A stretch of 32,034 nucleotides of DNA from contig CADEDC010000057.1 of NCBI GenBank assembly GCA_902825985.1, forward strand, positions 5,759-37,792, in the 5' to 3' direction. Positions 15,823-25,219 of the stretch are shown piece by piece. Every line of letters starts with the position of its first letter. The first letter of the stretch is position 1. This DNA comes from an uncultured Acidobacteriota bacterium. GTDB lineage: Bacteria > Acidobacteriota > Vicinamibacteria > Vicinamibacterales > CAVVIG01. Below the pieces are notes generated by a model, which searched no databases, was not told the DNA's origin, and saw only the letters and a list, made by a program, of their open reading frames with translations. The position numbers were made by a program, and so were the translations under genes.

Positions 15823-18039
15823 ATGGGCGCGAATGTCGGGATGCGGAAGGCGGACGAGTCGAGCGGGCCTGCGCGCGCGGCACGGCGCGTGTTCGTCACA
15901 CTCGCGTTCCTGGTGGCGCTTCTGTGGCTGCAACAGTCGACGCCATCGATCGACGCGCAACAAGCCGCCATGAGTCCGACGTTTCTGGCAAGCCAAGCGA
16001 CGGCTGGCCGACAGTTGTACGATCAGCAGTGCACAGCCTGCCACGGGTCGAGTCTCGACAACGGCGAATTCGGTCCCCCGTTGACCGGCGAGGAATTCCT
16101 CCAGAAGTGGGGGAACCATCCCGCGGACGAGGTCTTCGACGTCATCACGACGTCCATGCCTCCGGGGGCACCGGGATCCCTCTCCGCCGACCAGACCACC
16201 AATCTGCTCGCCTACATCCTCCAGCGTAACGCCGTCGCCATCAGCGACAAACCGCTGCCGTCGGACCAGGCGCTCCTGCACGCGATGGTGATGCCGACGC
16301 CCACCAACGGGTTCGTGGGCGGCCTGGCGAACGGCGTCTCGCTGCCGCCGCCGCCGAATCCGACGCCCAATCCTCTGGATCGCATCACGCCGGTCACCGA
16401 GGCCATGTTGCGACGTCCGGCGGACCACGACTGGCTGACCTGGCGGCGCACGCCGGACGTGATGGGCTTCAGTCCGCTCACCCAGATCAACAAGCGGAAC
16501 GTCCATCAGCTGCAGGTCGCCTGGGCCTGGGCGCTGCCGAACGGCCCAAACGAGTCGACGCCCATCGTCCACGACGGTGTGATGTTCGTGTACGGCTACG
16601 GCGACGTGCTGCAGGCGCTCGACGCCGCGAATGGCGACCTGCTGTGGCAGTATACGCGCCGGCTGCCAAAGGGCGTCGCGCCCAGTTTCAAGAAGACAAT
16701 CGCCATCTACGGCGACCGCATCTTCATGGCGACGTCGGACATCCACATGGTCGCGCTCGACGTGAGGTCCGGTGCCGTGAAGTGGGACACGAGCCTCGTG
16801 CGCGGTGGCGTACCACCTGGCATGCGCATGATTGGTGGCCCTCTGGTGGCCAAGGGCAAGGTCATCGTCGGCACGGCCGGCGGCGCGGCCGGCGGCAACT
16901 ACATCGTTGCGTTGGATACGCAGAGCGGGAAGGAGGCGTGGCGCTTCGACACAATTCCGAAGGCGGGTACGCCTGCGGGCGACAGTTGGAATGGCCTTCC
17001 CACCGAGAAGCGAAGCGGCGCGTCGGTGTGGAATCCGGGGAGCTACGACCCGGTCACGAATCTGGCGTTCTTCGGGCCGTCGGCCACCTACGATACGGCG
17101 CCGCTGCGCGATTGGATCGGCGATCCGCGCGTCTCGAACGACGCGCTGTACACCAACTGCACCCTGGCGCTGAACGTCGATACCGGCGAGCTCGTGTGGT
17201 ACTACGCCCACCTCCCCAACGATCAGTGGGACCTCGACTTTTCGTTCGAACGGCAGATCCTCGACATGCAGGTGAACGGTGCGATGAGGCATGTCGTCGT
17301 GACGGCCGGCAAGATCGGCATCTTCGACGTGCTCGACGCGAAGACCGGGCAGTATCTGACGTCGATGGATCTCGGCTATCAGACGCTCGTGAAGTCGGTG
17401 GAGCCGGGTACCGGCGCCAAGGTCATCGACCGGGAGCACATCACCCCCGGCGATGGCCAGGCGAAGTTCCTGTGCCCCCACTCCGAAGGTGGGAAGAACT
17501 GGATTCCCAACGCCTACAACCCGACGACGAAACTGATGTTCGTCCCGTTGGTGGAGTCGTGTCAGGACCTTGCCCCTGTCGCCGCCGGTGAGCGGGGGCT
17601 ACTCTCGACGGGCGTCCGCCTGAGCCTTCGCCCGCCGCCGAACACCGACGGCAACTACGGCCGACTCGAGGCGATCAACCTCGAGACCAAGAAGTCCGTC
17701 TGGGTGCATCGGCGCCGCGCGACGAGCACGACCGGAGCGTTGGCGACAGCCGGAGGGGTCGTCTTCGCGGGCTACGTCGATCGGGTCTTCTCGGCCTTCG
17801 ACGATGCGACCGGCAAGGAGTTGTGGCGGACGCGACTGAGTGACGTACCCAATTCGAATGCGATCACATACGCGGTCGGCGGGCGGCAGTATGTCGCGGT
17901 CGTGGCGGCCAACGGTGGCAACCACGCCAGGCTGTTCATGCGCATGATGCCGGAGATCAAGAATCCGGCGAACCGCAGCGCAAGTGTCTGGGTGTTCGAG
18001 GTGCCGACCACGACAGACCGGGGAAGCAGGAGCCGCTGA
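15823..18039 (+). CDS. Cytochrome c-PQQ beta-propeller dehydrogenase (quinohemoprotein)
   Basis: This 738-residue protein has an N-terminal membrane/signal segment (RRVFVTLAFLVALLWL). A cytochrome c domain follows, with CTACH at 70-74 and a likely distal ligand Met112 in SMPPGAPG. The rest is a PQQ-type eight-bladed propeller: repeated blade signatures such as LQALDAANGDLLWQY, VALDVRSGAVKWD, IVALDTQSGKEAWRF and FSAFDDATGKELWR, plus WDLD at 469-472, the place of the catalytic Asp region in PQQ alcohol dehydrogenases. The heme domain is N-terminal, unlike classical type II quinohemoproteins where it follows the propeller. I do not see the vicinal Cys-Cys of methanol dehydrogenase. ATG 15823 is chosen for its AGGAG at a 7-nt spacing. 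It would oxidise an alcohol or sugar in the periplasm; the substrate is unknown. The next gene starts 4 nt after its stop. Confidence 0.88.
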   Translation: MGANVGMRKADESSGPARAARRVFVTLAFLVALLWLQQSTPSIDAQQAAMSPTFLASQATAGRQLYDQQCTACHGSSLDNGEFGPPLTGEEFLQKWGNHPADEVFDVITTSMPPGAPGSLSADQTTNLLAYILQRNAVAISDKPLPSDQALLHAMVMPTPTNGFVGGLANGVSLPPPPNPTPNPLDRITPVTEAMLRRPADHDWLTWRRTPDVMGFSPLTQINKRNVHQLQVAWAWALPNGPNESTPIVHDGVMFVYGYGDVLQALDAANGDLLWQYTRRLPKGVAPSFKKTIAIYGDRIFMATSDIHMVALDVRSGAVKWDTSLVRGGVPPGMRMIGGPLVAKGKVIVGTAGGAAGGNYIVALDTQSGKEAWRFDTIPKAGTPAGDSWNGLPTEKRSGASVWNPGSYDPVTNLAFFGPSATYDTAPLRDWIGDPRVSNDALYTNCTLALNVDTGELVWYYAHLPNDQWDLDFSFERQILDMQVNGAMRHVVVTAGKIGIFDVLDAKTGQYLTSMDLGYQTLVKSVEPGTGAKVIDREHITPGDGQAKFLCPHSEGGKNWIPNAYNPTTKLMFVPLVESCQDLAPVAAGERGLLSTGVRLSLRPPPNTDGNYGRLEAINLETKKSVWVHRRRATSTTGALATAGGVVFAGYVDRVFSAFDDATGKELWRTRLSDVPNSNAITYAVGGRQYVAVVAANGGNHARLFMRMMPEIKNPANRSASVWVFEVPTTTDRGSRSR

Positions 18040-18043
18040 CATC

Positions 18044-19927
18044 GTGGCCCGGCTGCGCTCCGTCTGTTCGGGGGCCTGGCGCACCGTTGCCGCGGCGCTC
18101 GGGTGTAGCGCCCTGGTATCGGTGGCATGCGACGGCTCTTCGTCATCGGACGTCGGTCGGGTCGTCACCACACCAACGTTCAGCCGGGATGTCGCGCCGA
18201 TCATCGCGGGGCGCTGTGCGGCGTGCCATCATGAGGGTGGGTCAGCGCCGTTCGCGCTCAGCGATTTCGCGAGCGTCCGCCAGCGGGGACACCTGGTCCG
18301 CGCCGCCGTGCAAGCTCGGTTCATGCCGCCATGGCTGCCGGAACCGATCGGCGTGGCCTTCACCGGCGACCGGCATCTGACCGACGCACAAATCCACACC
18401 ATCGTTCAGTGGGTCGACGCCGGCATGCCGGAAGGCGACCCCGCCGACATGCCCGAGGCACCGCACTTCTCCAATTCGTGGCAGCTCGGCGAGCCGGACC
18501 TTGTCGTACGCCTGCCCCGTTCGTACACGCTGCCAGCCACTGGGTCAGACGTCTGGCGCAACTTCGTCATCCCGATTCCAATCACCGAGCGTCGGTACGT
18601 CCAGACGATCGAGGTCCGTCCCGGCAGCGCCCGTTTCGTCCATCACGCGTTGATCGCCATGGACGAGACGGGTGCATCGCGCCGCCGTGACACCCTCGAT
18701 CCGGAGCTCGGCTTTGACGGCATGGACATGGGCGACGCGCACATGCCCGATGGCAGCATCCTGGGGTGGACGCCCGGCGTGGTGGCGAATCCGGAGCCCG
18801 CCGACCTGCGCTGGCCGCTGAATCCAGGCACGGACATGGTGCTGCAACTCCACATGGTGCCGTCCGGCAAGGCCGAGGTGATCGATCCGGTCATCGGTTT
18901 TCACTTCGCCGAAGTAGCCGGAGCGGGATCCCCCGCCTACGCGATGCAGCTCGACGCCGACGACCAGCTGAACATTCCCCCGGAGGCCGCCGCATTCTCC
19001 GTCACAGACACAATGACCCTGCCGGTCGATGCGGAAGTGCTCGCCGCCTATCCGCACGCCCATTTTCTCGGCAAGCGAGTGGAGGGCTGGGCGACGCTGC
19101 CTGACGGCAGCCGCCGCGTCTTGCTGAAGATCGATCGGTGGGACTTCAAGTGGCAGGACGTCTACCGCTTCGCCGTCCCCGTGGCGCTGCCGCGCGGCGC
19201 GTCGGTGACGATGGAGTGGACGTTCGACAATTCGTCTGCGAACCCCCGCCAGGTTCGGCATCCGGCCGAGCGCGTCACCGCGGGCAACCGGTCATCGGAC
19301 GAGATGGCGCATCTGCTGCTACAACTGCGATTCAAGACGAACGCGGACCGCGACCTGCTGAAGCAAAGCCACTATGAGCAGCTCGTGCAGAGAAACCCGC
19401 GCAACGCAAAGTTTCTCTATGGCCTGGCGGGCGTGCTAAAGGATCGCGGCCAATTGACCGACGCCGTTACCTACTACCAGCGGGCGCTCAACGTGCAACC
19501 AGACTACGTGTCGGCGCACATCAACCTTGGCGGCGTCCGGGCGGCGCAGAACAGGAATCCGGAAGCCATCGAGCACTTCCGAACCGCCGCGAGACTCGAT
19601 CCCGGCGGCGTCACCGCTCACTTCAACCTGGCATTCGTGCTCGGCGTGTCCGGCCGCCTCGAAGAGGCGATCGCGTCGTATCGCCAGGTACTCCGATCGC
19701 GGCCGGATTTCGCCCCGGCACACAACAACCTTGGACAGGTGCTGGCCGCCACCGGGCGCGCCGACGAAGCGCTGGTCCATCTGCGTGAGGCGGCACGCCT
19801 GCTTCCTGACTCTGCAGAGATCCACCAGAACCTCGGACAGGTGCTGCAGTCTCGCGGCGACGAGGCCGAGGCGCGGCGAGAACTGGAGCGCGCACGACAA
19901 CTCGCCGGGACTGGGCAGGGACGGTAG
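18044..19927 (+). CDS. Cytochrome c-copper type II (PHM-like) monooxygenase-TPR fusion
   Basis: This 627-residue exported protein starts with a hydrophobic signal, possibly a lipoprotein signal at SVACDG. Part one is a short cytochrome c domain with CAACH at 58-62 and Met94 in MPPW. Part two resembles copper type II ascorbate-dependent monooxygenases. Every ligand position of the PHM/DBH fold can be assigned: His200-His201 (FVHHAL), His270 (LQLHMV), His338 and His340 (YPHAHF), and Met421 (SDEMAH). Part three (~450-620) is five or so TPR units (PDYVSAHINLGGVRAAQNRNPEAIEHF and similar). GTG at 18044 is used because it follows the upstream stop by 4 nt with AGGAG before it. It would hydroxylate an unknown periplasmic substrate, with the fused heme or the neighbouring dehydrogenase as a possible electron source. 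Confidence 0.85.
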   Translation: MARLRSVCSGAWRTVAAALGCSALVSVACDGSSSSDVGRVVTTPTFSRDVAPIIAGRCAACHHEGGSAPFALSDFASVRQRGHLVRAAVQARFMPPWLPEPIGVAFTGDRHLTDAQIHTIVQWVDAGMPEGDPADMPEAPHFSNSWQLGEPDLVVRLPRSYTLPATGSDVWRNFVIPIPITERRYVQTIEVRPGSARFVHHALIAMDETGASRRRDTLDPELGFDGMDMGDAHMPDGSILGWTPGVVANPEPADLRWPLNPGTDMVLQLHMVPSGKAEVIDPVIGFHFAEVAGAGSPAYAMQLDADDQLNIPPEAAAFSVTDTMTLPVDAEVLAAYPHAHFLGKRVEGWATLPDGSRRVLLKIDRWDFKWQDVYRFAVPVALPRGASVTMEWTFDNSSANPRQVRHPAERVTAGNRSSDEMAHLLLQLRFKTNADRDLLKQSHYEQLVQRNPRNAKFLYGLAGVLKDRGQLTDAVTYYQRALNVQPDYVSAHINLGGVRAAQNRNPEAIEHFRTAARLDPGGVTAHFNLAFVLGVSGRLEEAIASYRQVLRSRPDFAPAHNNLGQVLAATGRADEALVHLREAARLLPDSAEIHQNLGQVLQSRGDEAEARRELERARQLAGTGQGR

Positions 19928-19938
19928 GCCACGTCCGA

Positions 19939-19944
19939 TATAAT
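19939..19944 (+). promoter_or_regulatory. Putative -10 element TATAAT
   Basis: A perfect TATAAT lies in the 46-bp gap between the monooxygenase stop and the RnfD-like start, 29 nt before that ATG. GAGAGG follows as a ribosome site. The expected -35 position is not consensus. It may be an internal promoter giving the third gene independent expression. Confidence 0.4.
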
Positions 19945-19973
19945 CCCCGCTCCCGAGAGGGCCATCATCCACG

Positions 19974-21887
19974 ATGCCACCGCAGGTTAACGCGACGTCA
20001 GCGAAACGACGCCGGCCCACGAAGTCAGTTGCGGCCGTTGTGCCGCCGCGCCCGATCCGCGTCTCGCCGGCCGCGGCGATGGCGTTCCCAACGGCGTTCG
20101 CGGCGCTCGTCGCGGCGACAACGGCATTGCCTGGATTCCCGGCGGCGCCGATCGCCCGATGGTCGTGCTGGGCCGCGGCGGCATTTCTCGCGCTGTGGGG
20201 CGCCGTGCTCCTGGCCGGCGTCGCGCGACGTCGCCGGGCGCTCGTACTGGAGATCAGCCTGCGCCCGCAGCACTACATCCAGGCGTGCGCTCACCTGACG
20301 ATCTACACGTACTGGGCCGCATACTGGCAGGGGGTGTCCGATGCCGCGCCGCTCATCGCCGCGCAGTTGGCCTTCGCCTACGGTCTCGACGCGCTTCTTA
20401 GTTGGTCACGGCGTGACAGCTACACGCTCGGGTTCGGACCATTTCCCATCATCTTCAGCACCAACCTCTTTCTGTGGTTCAAGGCCGATTGGTTCTACCT
20501 GCAGTTCCTGATGGTGGCGGTCGGTTTCTGCGCTCGAGAGTTCATCCGCTGGCAACGGGACGGACGCCGCGTCCACATCTTCAACCCGTCGTCACTGCCA
20601 CTCAGCCTCGTATCGATCGTCCTGATCCTCACGCAGAACACCCACCTGACCTGGGGACAGGACATCGCGACGACGCAGCTGTTCCCGCCGCAGATGTACG
20701 TCGTGATCTTCCTGGTCAGCCTGCCAGGGCAGGTGTTGTTCGGCGTGTCGCGGATGACGCTGGCGGCCGTGGTGACCACATACCTCTTGATCGGTTTCGA
20801 CTACGCCGTGACCGGGCTGCACATCTTCGAGTCGCCGACCATTCCGATTGCCGTCTTCCTGGGCATGCACTTGCTGTTCACCGACCCATCGACGTCGCCC
20901 CGGAGCGAACTCGGCCGGCTCATCTTCGGCGCGCTGTACGGTGCCAGTGTCGTCGCGCTCTACGTGGTCCTCGATCGTCTCGGCGTGCCGACGTTCTACG
21001 ACAAGCTGCTGCAGGTCCCGATTCTGAATCTGCTGGTACCGACCATCGACCGGGTCGCACAATCGGACCGATTGAGATGGTTCGACCCGGGCAGGCTGTT
21101 CACCACATTTACGCCGCGGGCGAGACACGTCGCGTACACGGCGCTCTGGGCGGTGGTGTTCGTGGCGTCGCACTTGGTGACGGCGGGTGCGACGACGCTG
21201 GCACGCGCCGATGATCTGCTCCTCGCGGGCCGCGTCGACGAGGCGATCGGCCAGTATCGTGCGCTGGTCGAGCGCGACGCGTCGCGCTTCGACGGTCACA
21301 ACAAACTCGGCTACGCGCTGATGCGGACCGGCCGGTCCGCGGAGGCGCTCGTCGCTATTCGGCGGGCCCTCGAACTCGAGCCGCAGAACGCCGAGGCCCA
21401 CAACAACCTGGGACTGGCGCTGATCCAGGTGGGCCGGATTGACGATGCGCTGACGTCGCTGCAGCGGGCGGCAACACTGAACCCGCATTATGCGGAGGCC
21501 CGCTACAACCTCGGGCACGGTCTCATCGCCGCCGCTCGCCCCGCCGCGGCGGCCGCCGCGTTTCGCGAGGCGCTGCGCATTCGGCCCGAATGGACGCCCG
21601 CGCTCGGCTCGTTGGCTTGGCTCCAGGCGACCGAAGGTGACGGCGTCCGCAACCCTGAAGAGGCGATCCAACACGCCATCCGCGCCGCGCAGTTGACCGG
21701 CTACCGCGACCCGCAGGTGCTCGACGTCCTCGCCGCTGCCTACGCCGCCGCCGACCGATTCGCGGATGCCATCGCCACCGCCGACACCGCAGCCGCCTTG
21801 GCAGCGGGATCGCCGGATCTGGCGAGGCAGATTGGGGAGCGGGTGGCGCTGTATCGGGCTGGCCGGGCCCTCGTCGCCGGTCGTTGA
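19974..21887 (+). CDS. RnfD/NqrB-like polytopic membrane protein with C-terminal TPR domain
   Basis: Of 637 residues, ~30-410 form about nine membrane helices. Two segments typify the RnfD/NqrB/RseC-adjacent family: IFNPSSLPLSLVSIVLIL and FTDPSTSPRSELGRLIFGALYG. Residues ~415-620 are TPR units (DGHNKLGYALMRTGRSAEALVAIRRALELEPQNAEAHNNLG and the next copies). No S/T-G-A-T flavinylation motif, the site of covalent FMN in true RnfD and NqrB, is visible, so redox activity of its own is unproven. Related TPR-fused proteins are annotated in Acidobacteria and Planctomycetes as 'Rnf complex subunit D', but no other rnf gene is present here. It follows the monooxygenase by 46 bp. It may be a membrane electron conduit or anchor for the two exported oxidoreductases. 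Confidence 0.75.
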   Translation: MPPQVNATSAKRRRPTKSVAAVVPPRPIRVSPAAAMAFPTAFAALVAATTALPGFPAAPIARWSCWAAAAFLALWGAVLLAGVARRRRALVLEISLRPQHYIQACAHLTIYTYWAAYWQGVSDAAPLIAAQLAFAYGLDALLSWSRRDSYTLGFGPFPIIFSTNLFLWFKADWFYLQFLMVAVGFCAREFIRWQRDGRRVHIFNPSSLPLSLVSIVLILTQNTHLTWGQDIATTQLFPPQMYVVIFLVSLPGQVLFGVSRMTLAAVVTTYLLIGFDYAVTGLHIFESPTIPIAVFLGMHLLFTDPSTSPRSELGRLIFGALYGASVVALYVVLDRLGVPTFYDKLLQVPILNLLVPTIDRVAQSDRLRWFDPGRLFTTFTPRARHVAYTALWAVVFVASHLVTAGATTLARADDLLLAGRVDEAIGQYRALVERDASRFDGHNKLGYALMRTGRSAEALVAIRRALELEPQNAEAHNNLGLALIQVGRIDDALTSLQRAATLNPHYAEARYNLGHGLIAAARPAAAAAAFREALRIRPEWTPALGSLAWLQATEGDGVRNPEEAIQHAIRAAQLTGYRDPQVLDVLAAAYAAADRFADAIATADTAAALAAGSPDLARQIGERVALYRAGRALVAGR

Positions 21888-22097
21888 GGCGGACGCCAAG
21901 AAGAGACGCCGGTGCGGTCCCGTTTCGGTCGAACATGACCGGCGCGAATCCTGTTGACCTGCCGGGCGGTCACCATTAGTTTCGCACCGGCCTTCAGTCT
22001 CCAAGCCGTAGCTGACATCTGTCTCGTTGTGTCGATCGGCCGGCAACCGCGCCCAGCGGCTGCCGCAGGCCGAGGTCGCGAATGATGAGGGGGTTCT

Positions 22098-25000
22098 GTG
22101 CTGCAGCGGACGTTGCTGATTTCGTTGCTGTTGCTGTCTTCCGCCAATTCACTGTTCGCTCAGGCGACAGGGATTATCAACGGCCGGGTCATCGACCAAG
22201 GTGACGCGGTCGTGCCGGGCGTCACGATCAACATCAAGAATCTGAGTACCGGGGCCACCCGGTCGACGGTCAGCAACGCCGAAGGCCTCTACAGCGTGCC
22301 GGCGCTGGAGCGCGGCACGTATGAACTCACGACCGAATTGGCGGGCTTCGCCTCGGCGACTCGCCGGCTCGAGCTTGTTGCGAGTTCCACCCTCACGGCC
22401 GACTTCAAGCTGGGACTCGCGGCAATCTCTGAAACACTCACCGTTCAGGGCTCCATTCCGCTCATCGAAACGACGCAGTCGATGGCATCGTCGACGATCC
22501 GCCAGACCGAGGTGGCACAGCTCCCCATGGTCAACCGCAGCCTGGCCGGCATGATGACGCTGCTGCCGGGCGTACGCGAGGTGGCGGCGGCGGGTTCCCA
22601 CGGCCATGCCGCCGGCTACGTGTCCTTCGCGGGCAATACCGGCCGCAGCTACAACATGTATGTGGACGGAGTCGACAACAAGGAAGACCAGGATGGCGGA
22701 ACGCTGGTGCAACTGAGCCTGGATGGCATCGAGGAGTTCCGCGCGCTGGGGGCCGGGTTCCAGGCCGAGTACGGGCGCGGCTCGACCGTGGTCGTGCTCG
22801 CCAGCAAGTCCGGGACGAACCTCTTCAAAGGCACCAGCTACGTGTTCGGCCGCAACGAATCACTGATTGCCACCGACTACTTCTCGAAGGTGGAGAACGG
22901 CGGCTTCGGCGAGCAGCCGTTCAAGCGCTTCCAGTTCGGCGGCTCGTTCGGCGGCCCAATCGTGCGCAACAAGGCGTGGTTCTTCTCCTCGGCGGAGCGC
23001 ATTCACCAGGACTTCCAGCTGCCCCGGGCTGCGAACGTCACCAACGAATTGCGGATTCTGAAGAACGCGCTGAACCTGCCGATTGCCGACACCGCAGCCG
23101 TTCCGCAGCCGTTTCGCGACCTGCTGTTCCAAGCGAAAGTGAACACGCAAGTGCGGCAGAACCATAACGTGTTCGCCCGGTTCATGTCCCAGTACGGCTA
23201 CGTGGACAACCCGCAGGTGGGCGGCGGTACCGCGCTCTGGGACGGGGTCGCGTACAACCACCGCAACGATCAGAATCTGTGGTCCGCGTCCGGCGGCTGG
23301 ACGTGGGTGGCGAGCAACACGGCGGTCAATGAATTCCGCGCGCAGTATGCCTACTACCTGCACGACGACCGGTCCGGCCGACCGTGCCTGGATCCCGCGG
23401 CCTGCGTGCCGTTGATGCTCAGCTTTCCGACGGTGACCACCGCGTTCCCCGGTGCGTACACCTTCGCGCATCCGTCGTGGGTGAACTTCGAGAAGAAGAT
23501 CGAGGTCATGAACAACTTCTCGAAGCAGATTGGCAGGCACTCGATCAAGACCGGCATCGACTACGCCAGGCTGCCGACGTTCTACGCCAACCTGCAGTTC
23601 GGCAGTCCCGGCAGCCACGCGTTCTTCGACGACCCGTCGGTCATCGTGAACAACACCAACGGACGATACCCGCAGGGGTTCCGCACCCCAGGCATCGTGC
23701 GAACGGTCGCCCAGACCAGCCTGGAGCAGGTGGATGGCTGGTCGAACAAGGCCTACTTCCTGGCCGCCTTCGCCCAGGATGACTGGAAGGTATCGTCCCG
23801 GCTGACCCTGAACCTCGGTCTCCGGTACGACATCAACGCAATGAGCAACAACTGCTGCTGGGACAAGAATCGCACCTACAAGATCCTGCAGGCGATCGAT
23901 CATCCCTACGGCGAGCTGCCCAAGACCGATCTGAATAACGTCGCGCCGCGCGTCGGCGCCGCCTGGGACGTCAACGGTGATGGCAAGAATGTCGTGCGCG
24001 GCAGCTTCGGCCTGTTCTATGCCACGGGCATCATCACGTCGGTGTACGGCATCAATCTGCAGTCGCAGGACAACGTCCTCGTGACGTCCACGCTGGCGAA
24101 CTCGACGGTCGGATCCGGACAGCTGGCCAACTACGTGTACGGCGTCAGCCCGCTGCCGCAGGGGCCACCCGCAGCGCCGACGCAGTTCCTGCCCGGCCAG
24201 AATTCTGGCGGCGCCTGGTTCCGTCCGGACTTCGAGGACGCGATGTCGCAGAACTCGTCGTTCGGCTTCTCGCATCTGTTCTCGCCGACCACCGTACTGT
24301 CGGCCGACTATCTGCACGTGAGGCTCTACAACGGATGGCAAGCGGAGCAGATCAACCCGCTCATCGACGACGACAACAATCCGGTGACCCCGCGGGTGCG
24401 CGCCCTGGCCGCCGACCTGCGGCGCGTCTTCAACGACCCAACGCTCCTCGGGCCGACGACGGTACTGACCTCGAGAAATAGGGGCGTCTACGATGGCCTC
24501 GACCTCCATTTCGAGCGGCGCTTTGCCCAGACTGCATTGCAGGTGAACTACACGCTCGCGTGGGCGAGGGGAACGCTCGGCTCGATGGACTTCACGACGC
24601 AAGGCGACCGCATCGCCCCCACGACGTGCACCGCGCTGGGGTGCGACATCGATCAGCCCTATGAATGGGGGCCGACGAGCGTCGACGAACGGCACCGCGT
24701 CACCGTGGCCGGCGTCGTACCGTTGCCGTTCGGCCTCGACGTCGCCCCGTCGTTCACGGCGGCGTCCGCCCGACCGTACACGCAGTATCGCGCCCCCAAT
24801 CCGAACGGGAATGGCAGTCTCCGGATTCTGAGCGACGATGGCGTCAATCCCGTTGGCCCGTACAACGCCCGCGGCAAGGCGCTGATCAATGCTAGTGCGC
24901 GCGTCTCAAAGCACATCACCCTGACCCAAGACCGGCGCATCTCGCTGTTCGCGGAGTTCTACAACATGCTCAACCGGGCGAACTTCGGAAACAGCTTCGG

Positions 25001-25121
25001 CGGCAACGCGTTCGCCCCGGCCACGTACAACAAACCGATCGGGTATCTCGGCGGTATCGGCTCGACGACGACGGTCCCGATTTCCTTCCAGGTGCAGTTC
25101 GGGGGACGCCTGTCCTTCTGA
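22098..25121 (+). CDS. Oar-like TonB-dependent receptor with carboxypeptidase-regulatory N-domain
   Basis: This 1007-residue outer-membrane receptor has a Sec signal (cleavage near SLFA-Q, residue 21). A carboxypeptidase-regulatory-like beta-sandwich follows at ~24-105 (INGRVIDQGDAVVPGVTINI...GLYSVPALERGTYEL). Next is a plug domain (~110-260, YNMYVDGVDN, GGTLVQLSLDGIEEFRAL), then a ~22-strand barrel ending in the outer-membrane insertion signal VQFGGRLSF with terminal Phe. Such receptors take up large or complex substrates with TonB energy; the ligand cannot be read. GTG at 22098 is supported by GAGGGGG 5-6 nt upstream and gives an intact signal. It lies 210 bp after the RnfD-like gene in the same direction and could be read through or have its own promoter. 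Confidence 0.93.
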   Translation: MLQRTLLISLLLLSSANSLFAQATGIINGRVIDQGDAVVPGVTINIKNLSTGATRSTVSNAEGLYSVPALERGTYELTTELAGFASATRRLELVASSTLTADFKLGLAAISETLTVQGSIPLIETTQSMASSTIRQTEVAQLPMVNRSLAGMMTLLPGVREVAAAGSHGHAAGYVSFAGNTGRSYNMYVDGVDNKEDQDGGTLVQLSLDGIEEFRALGAGFQAEYGRGSTVVVLASKSGTNLFKGTSYVFGRNESLIATDYFSKVENGGFGEQPFKRFQFGGSFGGPIVRNKAWFFSSAERIHQDFQLPRAANVTNELRILKNALNLPIADTAAVPQPFRDLLFQAKVNTQVRQNHNVFARFMSQYGYVDNPQVGGGTALWDGVAYNHRNDQNLWSASGGWTWVASNTAVNEFRAQYAYYLHDDRSGRPCLDPAACVPLMLSFPTVTTAFPGAYTFAHPSWVNFEKKIEVMNNFSKQIGRHSIKTGIDYARLPTFYANLQFGSPGSHAFFDDPSVIVNNTNGRYPQGFRTPGIVRTVAQTSLEQVDGWSNKAYFLAAFAQDDWKVSSRLTLNLGLRYDINAMSNNCCWDKNRTYKILQAIDHPYGELPKTDLNNVAPRVGAAWDVNGDGKNVVRGSFGLFYATGIITSVYGINLQSQDNVLVTSTLANSTVGSGQLANYVYGVSPLPQGPPAAPTQFLPGQNSGGAWFRPDFEDAMSQNSSFGFSHLFSPTTVLSADYLHVRLYNGWQAEQINPLIDDDNNPVTPRVRALAADLRRVFNDPTLLGPTTVLTSRNRGVYDGLDLHFERRFAQTALQVNYTLAWARGTLGSMDFTTQGDRIAPTTCTALGCDIDQPYEWGPTSVDERHRVTVAGVVPLPFGLDVAPSFTAASARPYTQYRAPNPNGNGSLRILSDDGVNPVGPYNARGKALINASARVSKHITLTQDRRISLFAEFYNMLNRANFGNSFGGNAFAPATYNKPIGYLGGIGSTTTVPISFQVQFGGRLSF

Positions 25122-25219
25122 AGTGGAACGACCGTAGTCACTGGGCTGCGGTGCGACGTCGGAGCCGAGTCATCGATTCCGGCGTCTCGTCGCCGCGTTA
25201 CGCTCGAACCAGGCGGCAC

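Noticed and set aside
21954..21982. TTGACC followed by TTAGTT as a promoter for the first TonB receptor
   Set aside because: The -35 is good but the hexamer at the correct spacing matches the -10 consensus at only two positions.
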